Shown: one piece after another, positions 56,094 to 64,000 of the stretch
How the letters are laid out: every line of letters starts with the position of its first letter
Numbering within the stretch: the stretch's first letter is position 1
Assembly: GCA_029449235.1 (NCBI GenBank)
Contig: JANATG010000001.1
Span: forward strand, 62,001 to 126,000
Source: Linnemannia schmuckeri
Taxonomy: Eukaryota; Mortierellomycota; Mortierellomycetes; Mortierellales; Mortierellaceae
Length of the DNA: 64,000 nucleotides
Direction: 5' to 3'
Program-made: the position numbers and the translations under genes
Notes under the pieces: model-generated
Database searches by the model: none
Told to the model about the DNA's origin: nothing
Seen by the model: the letters and a program-made list of their open reading frames with translations, nothing else

Positions 56094-58887
56094 TTAAGAA
56101 AAATCATAGAGATACTTATCAATCTCAAACCTAGTACTTTTCGCCAAGGTCTTAATCATCTCATAACTCACATTACACTTGCACTTGATAGAATCCAACT
56201 TATCCATCGGCGTCACCCGCTGCAGCATTCTCAACGACACCAACGAAGCAATCTGAGTATGCACATTCACATTCTCTTCTACTTCTTCGTCCAGAATACT
56301 GTAAAAGATGGCCAACATACGTTCGATGGGGAAGGGTTTTGGGCCTAGGAGTTGTTGACGGAGCTTGGAACCCATGTTGTCGTGGCCATGTTTTTTCGCT
56401 GCGGCGATTTTAGACCGTTTGGTCATTTTGCCGCCGGCGTTGGAGACTTTTGCAAAGTATCGCATGTCGAGGCGGGGCGGATTATAGGATGCGAGAAAGG
56501 ATGCGATTAGAATGAACTTTGTGTAGTACGGCAGGTCGAACACATCTATTATTTTATGGCAAGCAAGAAAGGCAATTAGGGCTAATTATTAAAAAAAAAA
56601 AAAAAAAAAAAAAAAAGAAAGAAGATAGCAACTCCCAGCAACAAAGAACAAAATGTGAGAAACTTACTCTGGACATCAAGGGCGCTAGTAAGGGCGCGAT
56701 CACCTACAGGTGCCCCAGAGACCTGTCCTCCTCCTCCTCCAGTAGAGCTAGAAGCACCCGACAAGGATCCAGAAGCCGCTGACAGTGTCCGATCCGACCA
56801 TTCCGTGCTCGATATCTCCCGCAGATACAGCTTGTCCATCGCTTCCACAAAGTACGCTTGAATATGCCGATGCAGCTTTAATACCTCATGTTTCTGGACT
56901 ATTCAAAATATGAAACAGGAGAGACAGAATGAAAAAAGACGAAACGAAGTGTACAATTGTTAGTCGCAATTTTTTTTTTTGCGCTAGATGTTTGGCGATC
57001 TTCATTTTTTTTATCGAAGATATTGGGTGATCTCTTTTTCGACATATTTGCCATTCTGCGCTTTCTCGTTTCAGCTAGGCATGTCAATCACGTGTATATT
57101 TAGTACTTACCCTTGCCTTCTTTGACGGGCTTAATATAGAGCGGGAACAACAAGGCGACAAGGTGCCGCATTTCATTCAAGTCCTTACAGTTGCGCTGAA
57201 AGACGTCATAGACCAGATCCACAAACCTCATATACAGGTCCAGATCCTCCTCCTCTCTATTCGGCAAATCCCTCCTCAGAATCGCAACGGTCTCCGATTT
57301 GGTGTACTGCGGGAAGTTGAGCACAATGGGCTCGTATCCTCCAGTCTTGGACCGGAACTTTTCCCATACGATTGTCGTGATCAGGATCACACATATGTTG
57401 CGACCCGTCTATTATTGTAATAATGTTGAAGAGTCAGGAACAGAAGCACCAGTACAAGATATGCAAAATGCATGCAGAAGTTGGAGCGAGAGAGATGCGG
57501 GCAAGAATAAATGTGGAGGAAATGGGTGAGTAAATAAAAAATTCGAAAAAAAGCAGGAGGTGATTAAAAATGTGAGTGTACATGGTAGTTGCATTTAGTG
57601 TTCACGTAGCATGAAGAAACATGTGGAAGTAGTTAGGAGAAGAGAAGGGGGGAGGAATGAAAGAAGGGGAAGCAAAAAAAGACGTTGTTGACCGTTTTAT
57701 CAACCGTTTCAACCGCTAGTACACCAAAATAGAATTCACAAACACTAGGCAGGATGTATAGAGAAACAAGTGTTTGGGTTTGAAAGATAGCAAAGAACGA
57801 ATGGTATGAAGGGAGAGAAGATATATGCAAAGAGAAGAGGGGGGGCAGATATTTGACCCGATAACATAGTATTGCCAAAAAGATTCAAAAAAAGACGTAC
57901 CAGTTCTTGGAGACGCATGAGGACAGGAATTAAGGTCGGTGCAGTGTCTCGCAACCGCTCCGCGCGGTCCAGAACCAAGTATCGTGTCTCGTTTTGGTGT
58001 TTGCTGATACTGCCATGCACCGTTCGATGGTTGTCACAAGTTTCGTTGAAGTCGTCAAGTTCGTCCTTCGTGTCACAAATCTTGCGACACCATTCGACAA
58101 ACTCGTTGACATTTTCGCACTTGTTCCAGTCCAGTGGGCTATTCGTCACTCGTTTCCGTTTCCGAGATCCAGCAGCTTCCTTCTTCTCACTCGTTCCTGT
58201 GGTCGGCGTATGTATCAATGGTAATGCCGTTGATCCCTTTTCCTGCGAAGGCGGAGGGTTACGAAGCTGATAGATGGCGTGCTCAAAGATGAGGCGTGGG
58301 GTATGACACTCTACACAGTCCAGGAATGCATATCGACTAGGGAGACGACGCCGGTGTTCCTGTAGTTGTTGTTCCGATCGACTCTGATTGTTGCTGCTGC
58401 TGCTGCCGCCGCCACCCAGCATAATAGACAGGGTTGCTTTGACGACGGCGGTCTTTCCCAGAGAAGAGTTCCCGTTGATAAGTAGAGATGGAGGTGTCGG
58501 TGCCCATGGCTAAATTTTATCAACAAAAACAAACGATATTGTTAATGATGCAATATACATCGCACGCAGCCGGGTAAGACGGGGATATCTAGTACGGCCA
58601 AAGAGGAATAGGCCAGAGATAGAGAGCGGTAGCCAAAAAGTAGTCTGTGTCCAATATGCATGTCCTGCGCGTTGTCGCCTCTGTCTCCTGCTTTTATATA
58701 TACATATATATATATATATTCTTTGTCGTTGCCCTCAAAGACGACGAAATAAAAACAGAACAGCCTAGGTTCATGTGTGTTTCTCGAAGGAAAAGTGTAC
58801 CTTGCCCATGAAACCGAGGATCTGGTCAATTTGTTTTGCACGACCTGGAAAGCTCTCATGCAGCTGCTGTTGTGGTGATGTCGCCAT
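56094..58887 (-). CDS. ORC5: Origin recognition complex subunit 5
   Basis: AAA+-type ORC subunit that marks replication origins and loads MCM. Five exons (58801-58887, 57901-58509, 57111-57408, 56668-56898, 56094-56545) give 558 residues. The N-terminus FPGRAKQIDQILGFMGK is followed by a Walker A loop GNSSLGKTAVVK (about 42-53), a Ser/Asn/Gly and Lys-rich insert, and a Walker B-like LVLDRAERLRD. The C-terminal ORC5 domain contains NVFDLPYYTKFILIASFLAS, YNPPRLDMRYFAK and PMDKLDSIKCKCNVSYEMI. The Gly/Ser insert SGSLSGASSSTGGGGGQ is species-specific looking. Upstream are an E-box CACGTG and an MluI-box ACGCGT, 177-200 bp before the ATG. Intron 4 has a 26-nt A/T run. Confidence 0.93.
56591..56616. 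repeat. A26 homopolymer in ORC5 intron 4
   Basis: Uninterrupted run of 26 A on the plus strand (T in the sense of ORC5). Confidence 0.9.
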
Positions 58888-59063
58888 TGGGGATTATTTT
58901 TCTTCTCTTCTATGTTCCTATTCCTTGCTCGTGGGATGCGTCTTGTCAGGATGGTGAGATTTGTTGGTGATAAAGAGTGCGAGATGTGTTTTTGTGTTCA
59001 ACCCTGACCCTAGCCAGGGGTAACAAGTGTGTAAAAATGGACAAGTAACAGTCCTCCAGCATG

Positions 59064-59097
59064 CACGTGATGCATGTCAAAACGCGTTCAAGACGCG
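59064..59097 (-). promoter_or_regulatory. E-box and MluI cell-cycle box cluster upstream of ORC5
   Basis: CACGTG (59064-59069), ACGCGT (59082-59087) and a near-match GACGCG (59092-59097) lie 177-210 bp before the ORC5 ATG. ACGCGT is the MBF site of G1/S replication genes in ascomycetes. The hexamer also occurs several times elsewhere in the window, so the support is positional and from clustering. Confidence 0.35.
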
Positions 59098-60408
59098 CTC
59101 GTAGAAAAAAAAAAGAGAGACAAAGGCTAAAAAAAGAACGCGAGGGGTTTCCAGCACCCACTAATAGATAAACGTGGTCTGAATATCATGAGCCGAGTAT
59201 TAACAACAGCATTTCCAAGTAGCAAGGGATAAAGAACAACATGGCACAAAACACTGGATATCATGGCCGTGTTTCTTGTTCTTCGTTACCTCTCAAAGGC
59301 CACATTTGCTTCTCCACAAAAAAAAAAAAAAAAAAAAAAAAAAACGGAGGTACATTTTCAAGGAGAAGAAAAAAAAAATAATAAAAACTTTACCCACTCA
59401 TTTCATGACTCTTTTTTTTCTTGACCCTGAAAGTATTGTATCGTTGCTGTATGTCGTTTACTTTAACAATATTGATGTTCGGCAGTAATACCAAAACTAA
59501 AGATGCGTATGGTTAAAAGTGATAAAGCAAAAAAAGAAATCCTCGAGGACATTGCAAGAATAGAGAAGTAAAAAGATTGACAAGGAGTTATGACAGAGCA
59601 AAATGAGAGATAGACAAAATTCATCGTGGCTATGAAGCGAAAGGAGAAAAGAAAGAGGGAGATAATATAAAAAGGAGGGAGAAAAGGGAGAAAGAGAAGC
59701 AAGAGAAGGTGCCAAAGTAAGAATGGGAGTGCCTGAAATGAGAGCAGAGCCATGCCTTTGACATGAAAGACTAGGAAAATAGTAAAAGTACTATCTCCTG
59801 AATAATACTCCTAAACGAAATGGCTGGCCAAATGAACCCCGTATCTATCCTGGACCATGGGGTCGATCGAAATAAAAAAAAAACACAGTAGCAAATGGTA
59901 TCAACTAGTAGCCCATTCTGCTCAAGTAAGTGGTTAGGCTAGGCTAGTCTTTTTGCTATTTGTTTTTGTTTCTTTGCGATGCAATGCTGCCATGTTGGCT
60001 CACTCTTTTGTTGTTTGGTCTTGCTACCAGCCTCATTGAATGCAATATTGCAATTCACCTCTGTACATTGGCTCTCAATGAGGAAATCGCGATGAAGGAC
60101 ATAGCATTGTATGGCGTGGCTCATTATAGATCATGGATTGGATATCTGTATATCTGTATGTGTGTGTTCAAAGAAAAAAGAGGGTAAGAAACCGATTAGG
60201 TTCAAATGCTAGCCTGCCATGGCCAGCTGGGACATTTTAATAAATAATGAACACACATGGCATCAGTATACTATCCTTCCATTTGTAAAACGGGGTCTTT
60301 TAACTAGTCGAGCCTATCCAGCCAGCCGGTCCTTTTTTTTTCCTCCTCCTGGTTCCCCTCTTCTTCCTCCTCCTGGCTCCCTCTTGGCTCCCCATCCTTC
60401 TTGCTGAG

Positions 60409-60414
60409 TATAAA
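60409..60414 (+). promoter_or_regulatory. TATA box of the ML-domain gene
   Basis: TATAAA lies 277 bp upstream of the ATG at 60691, in GC/CT-rich surroundings and just before the long CT-rich leader. It is preceded by a duplicated TTCCTCCTCCTGG unit (about 60338-60378). Confidence 0.45.
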
Positions 60415-60690
60415 ACTCCAGCCTTGTGCCCGCTTCTTCATTCTCCTTTTTTTATTCTTTTCTTCTTCACCTTTAGACTTGACCAGTTGATCATAACCCA
60501 CGTCTTCATCTCATTCTTCCACAAGAGTCATTACGCCCTTTCTTCTCTCTCTTTTTCTTTCCCTTTTTCTCTCCCTACACACTTTCTCACACTCTCCGCT
60601 ATCGACCGACTCTCTCCACTCTTCGCCCATTTCAGCTCGACCCTCCCTCTCCAATCCTACTACTTACACAGCAACAAACACTACAACACG

Positions 60691-61383
60691 ATGAAATACC
60701 TTGTACCTCTGGCACTCCTGGCCACTGTCCTTTTCTCCTCCACCGTAAACGCAGATCTCGAGCTCTGTAGCGGACACTCCAGCAAAGTACGTGCTTTATT
60801 TATTATTTTCTGTCTCTAGCCTCCGCTACTCCTACATTAATCGACCTGCTCTAATCATTTTTTTTTCTCGGGTTTTCGTGTTCTTTTTTTTCGCGTTCCA
60901 TCAACAAACAGTATTACGATTATGAGGATGACAAATTCTCCTTTCCTGAAGGTCAAAACTCGTTAAACAGGATCTGTCTCGAGATCATGGGAGAGTTCAA
61001 GACCGAGATGCCAATCACGGGTTCCGAAGTTACCTTCTATGCCAAGAAAGGTAATCGACTCTTCTTAACTTCTTTTCCCTCCAACAACATATTTACATCT
61101 GACATCGCAAACGAAATAACCAATGAAATATACCCCCGCCGGTAACACATTAGATAAAATCGAAAAGGAGTGGTCCGTGGCTCTCGGCGGCGCGTTGAAG
61201 GATGCCCGAGTGGGACCCATCCCCATGGGCGACAGTGAGAAGATCACCGTATGCAGCTTCCTCCCTGGGGAGTTCCAGTACACAAAAAACACCGATATCA
61301 AATACAGGGTCAAGATCACTCGTCCGGGCGAAAGGAATCCAGATACCGTCATTTGCCTCCAGGGTGAACTTAAACTCCTTTAG
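60691..61383 (+). CDS. Secreted ML-domain (NPC2-like) lipid-binding protein, probable
   Basis: Three exons (60691-60786, 60912-61050, 61154-61383) give 154 residues. MKYLVPLALLATVLFSSTVN followed by AD is a clear signal peptide. The mature part has the pattern of MD-2-related lipid-recognition domains: an early Cys (LELCSG), a strand with Cys then Gly (ICLEIMGEFK), a GSEVTFYAKK strand, and the C-terminal pair VCSFLPGEFQYTKNTDIKYR ... TVICLQGELKLL. The last segments resemble the CP..xGeY......YtvkV......l.Cl.g ending of NPC2 and fungal phosphatidylglycerol/phosphatidylinositol transfer proteins. Four cysteines could form two disulfides. The family call rests on pattern reading and is moderate. 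A small secreted protein of another family is the alternative. Confidence 0.6.
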
Positions 61384-61702
61384 AAAAAAAAATAGTAACA
61401 ACGGCCCAGCAACCATGTGTGGTGCAAGTAATTGCTTCTTACGTCCTATGCACGCTGCCAGTCTCATTCCACTTCCCTATAGCTAAGGTTGATCCTAGCG
61501 ATAGTATAAGCTCATTTCCAACCCCCTCCCCTCAATCGCCAACCCATCAAGTAGTCAGCATCCACGTTGCATCCATTAAAATCATACCGCCTCGTTTCTT
61601 ATTTTCATGTATTTGTGTTTGAGAAAAGACATCTGTTTTCTGCTCGTGTCTGTTGTGAAGAAACATTAGTACTTGTCGGCAGAAGAAAGGGAACAAGAAG
61701 GC
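61384..61702. other. Convergent 3' spacer of the ML-domain gene and ADP-ribosylglycohydrolase
   Basis: 319 bp between two stop codons with no recognised element. Confidence 0.5.
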
Positions 61703-63659
61703 TTACTTCTCCTTCTCGGAGGCAGTCTCGTACATCGACAAGACGCGAGTCGCAAACTGCTCAATCGTCGGGTCCAGCCACTCACGATGTTTCAACTCTG
61801 TCCACCAATTCTCGGGAAGCCCCTTCTCCAGCCCAAACCGAGCACCAAGCAATGAACCCACAACTGCGCCATTGGTGTCTGCGTCGCCTGCCTCCAGCGC
61901 CACCTGCTCCATTACTCCACGGAACAGCCCGCTTGGACCCTCGTAGGCTTTGTCGGTAGGACTAGGGTCGATCCTACGAGTCGCGGCATAGAAACCGATT
62001 CCGACACACTTGAAAGTGTACCCCATCTTGGCACTGTCGCCTAGCTCGAGGTGGTCCAGGTCTTTGGGGAAACAGTGTTCTTGCAGCTCCTTGGCCCACT
62101 TGTCTTGAACGCTTGTTATAGGTGCTGGAGCTGGAGGGCTTGTCTTGGCATCCTCATTCTGGTTCAGGTAATGTCCAATCTTGATGGTGGAGGGGATCAC
62201 GTCAGTGTGAAGGATCAAGAACAGGTAATCGTTGACGACTGATCGCGCCAGTTGCCCCATGGCATCCTCCTCACCGACAGCATCCACGCCAGCCCATCCG
62301 ATATCATCCCTCAACTTAACAGGTGGTCGCTCCCTGTTCTGTTGCTCGACAACGGGCTCATCACTACCCACTGCAAACTCCTTGATCTTTCCCCAGAACC
62401 CCTTGTTGGCCTGTTGGTGTTGCTGGGGCAACATTCGTTGGATTGGTTTACTGCTCTTGTTCTTGAAAGTGCTGATCTCGGTCTCCTCCTCATACTCTGG
62501 TTCCTCAAATTTCTCACCTTTCAGATTTGTACCCCGTCTGAGGTAATCTAGCAACGATTCCTTGTACTCATCCTCGCCCAGTTTCGGGTTCCAGGCTCGT
62601 TTAGCATCCTGGGTAGCGTCCTGTCCTCCTCCTCGAAGCAAGCGCGAGATCAAGACGGATACAATCAATGCACTGATGATCGAACGAGGGTCGGCGTGAG
62701 TGATTTTGGCAGCGGCAAGGGCGTTCTCAACTACGCGATATTCGTCCCAGAAGGACTCGACGCCTAGTACTGATGTCCGCATCACCGCGCCATTAGCCGC
62801 CAGCGATCGTCCTCGCGAGTCCCAGACCTAAGAATAGCAGCAAGTGACACACGTGGCGCGTGATAAGGGAAAGTAATATAGTGCGGATAAATTTTGATCA
62901 GTTGATGCTTTGTCTTTTTTCTTTTTTGTTTTGCTTTGCCTCCTCCGTGGTCGATTGGGTAAAGCTATCAAAAAATCAAAATGGCGAGTGATGATCCATC
63001 CTCAAAGACGACAAAGACAAGGACCTACATCAAAGGCAGCTCGGTGCGGGTTGAATCGAAAGTCTGGATGGGTAAGAACCGACCCCACAGTGTATCCGAT
63101 CCCACGAGGAGGGGTCCCCAACTCCGGGAACCCAATTACACTCCACTCCTTTAGTCGCTTCGCAAAATTGGTGGCGTGCAGTCGTCCATCCCGGGTCTGC
63201 TCCAGTGACTGCAAAATCAGCAACAATTGGTCCGTGTCGTCCGTAAAGTCGTTCCTGTCCCACTTGGACCGATGGTTGTCCTCCCAAACAGGGTATCTAT
63301 GTCAGTGAAATACCCAGATTTGTGTTTGTAGTAGTATGAGTACACATTCCTGCTGGCAACAGATATAAGGCGGGTGTGAGACTCGGTCATGACTTACCCA
63401 GGTTCGTTGCCAAAGGCGATGGGCCCGTTGCCGTAGAGGGTACGGGCGTTTCCCTTTGTCATGAACTCTGTCGCTAGCCCATAGGCATCGCCGACCGCAT
63501 TTCCTACAAAGCAGAGAACAGAGTTACAGAGTGTCAGCACGGAAAACGATACTTCTGATTAGGCTCCGTTGCTGTCCATGGTAGTCACTTACCATAGAGG
63601 ACACCACGAATGCGGTCGTGGAGTTGGTCCTTGGTCAGTGTCGAAAGAGATGTTGTCAT
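61703..63659 (-). CDS. ADP-ribosylglycohydrolase (ARH/DraG family)
   Basis: Mg2+-dependent hydrolase family that removes ADP-ribose from proteins or hydrolyses related ADP-ribosyl compounds. Four exons (63593-63659, 63398-63503, 63029-63296, 61703-62827) give 521 residues. Metal-binding signatures are present: GDAYGLATE (E about 35), the DFTDDTDQ motif (T76, D77, D78), and near the C-terminus GDADTNGAVVGSLLGARFG, which supplies the second Asp pair. GIGYTVGSVLTHPDF and NGAVMRTSVLG are also family blocks. Between ALIVSVLISRLLRG and DIGWAGVDAV there is an insert of about 110 charged and Gln-rich residues not expected in the compact family fold. The substrate (Arg-, Ser- or free ADP-ribose) cannot be assigned. 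Confidence 0.9.
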
Positions 63660-63908
63660 GCTAAGTGTTTTGGATGTTGTTTGTTTTTGTGCTCTGTGTG
63701 TTGCGGGTGGCGAGTGGAGTGAAGAGAGAGGAAGAAATGCAAAAAGGGAGCTGTGTCGCCCAAAATTTAAATGTTGTGTGGGGATGGAGAAAAATTAACG
63801 CCACATGGAGCACCTAAACGACACACACATATGATTTCGCAGATATTTTTATTTACACAGACAAGGGGATCTAAAGTACATACATGTGCTCCATTCATTC
63901 CCTTTGTT
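63660..63908. other. Promoter interval of the ADP-ribosylglycohydrolase gene
   Basis: About 250 bp between its ATG and the stop codon of the next minus-strand gene. It must hold the promoter and the 3' UTR of the neighbour. No motif was recognised. Confidence 0.4.
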
Positions 63909-64000
63909 TCACTTCTTGTCCCGTCCAAGAGTAGAGGCAACGGTGGTAGCCTCCTGGATGGTACGTGCAAGGGTCGACCGGATCTTGCCGTCCTCCATCG
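63909..64000 (-). CDS. C-terminal end of an unidentified protein (cut by window edge)
   Basis: An open frame enters from the right edge and ends at TGA (63909-63911). Its last residues are MEDGKIRSTLARTIQEATTV followed by ASTLGRDKK. An amphipathic helix with a Lys/Arg-rich end is visible, and base composition is coding-like (C/G-ending codons). The short fragment does not allow a family call, and its methionine might even be a start in a tiny ORF, which is less likely. Confidence 0.4.
   Translation of the reverse strand, partial: MEDGKIRSTLARTIQEATTVASTLGRDKK

Larger units (their letters stand above)
58888..60690. other. Divergent interval between ORC5 and the ML-domain gene
   Basis: About 1.8 kb with both promoters and no supported gene. 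It holds an A27 run (59318-59344), the E-box/MluI-box cluster near ORC5 (59064-59097), a TATA box near the ML gene (60409-60414) and a CT-rich leader (about 60420-60660). Confidence 0.5.

Noticed and set aside
59463..59753. 96-codon hydrophobic minus-strand frame
   Set aside because: Phe/Leu/Ser-rich product of purine-rich plus-strand spacer; no family resemblance.
1..64000. CRISPR arrays, defence islands, operons, insertion sequences
   Set aside because: The window is eukaryotic nuclear DNA with spliced genes; no direct-repeat/spacer array, transposase, reverse transcriptase or terminal repeats were seen.

Overview
This window is nuclear DNA of a filamentous, intron-rich fungus. Most exons code for conserved eukaryotic housekeeping proteins. 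I traced 68 introns, nearly all GT-AG, with acceptors mostly ending in TAG and lengths mostly 50-250 bp. The mix of genes (Hrp1-type RNA-binding protein, yeast-like coatomer alpha N-terminus, sphingomyelin-synthase-like lipid enzyme, ML-domain secreted protein) and the long CT-rich leaders suggest an early-diverging fungus such as a Mortierellomycotina or Mucoromycota species. That placement is an inference and was not tested.

Layout, left to right: 3' end of cysteine desulfurase NFS1 (+); NOP2 rRNA m5C methyltransferase (-), divergent from ribosomal protein uS14/RPS29 (+); DNA topoisomerase III (+), convergent with coatomer alpha COPA (-); a SET-domain lysine methyltransferase-like gene (+); HRP1-type two-RRM protein (+), convergent with nicotinamide mononucleotide adenylyltransferase (-). 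Next comes a gene-poor stretch (about 22-28 kb) with simple repeats and two apparently broken small secreted-protein genes. Then CCR4-NOT subunit NOT2 (+); a 4.7-kb gene-free, pyrimidine-rich stretch; a sphingomyelin-synthase-family membrane enzyme (+); a decayed F-box/LRR gene (about 40-41 kb); cullin-1 (-); a 3.2-kb gene-free stretch; a type I metacaspase (+); mitochondrial malate dehydrogenase (+), convergent with ORC5 (-); an ML-domain secreted protein (+), convergent with an ADP-ribosylglycohydrolase (-); and the 3' end of an unidentified gene on the minus strand.

Exon-intron structures were worked out by hand for all 15 complete genes. Every one keeps a single open frame from start to stop, so the models are strong even without transcript data. 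There is no operon-like organisation. The neighbours are linked only by shared promoter intervals (NOP2/RPS29, COPA/SET, CUL1/metacaspase, ORC5/ML) or by convergent 3' ends.

I saw no CRISPR array, rRNA, convincing tRNA, intact transposon or obvious novel defence system. The most unusual items are the fungal sphingomyelin-synthase homologue, the decayed F-box/LRR gene next to cullin-1, an 11-nt microexon in malate dehydrogenase, a GC-AG intron in TOP3, a metacaspase with an unusual N-terminal region carrying a repeated motif, and many A/T homopolymer tracts of 20-39 nt in introns and spacers.
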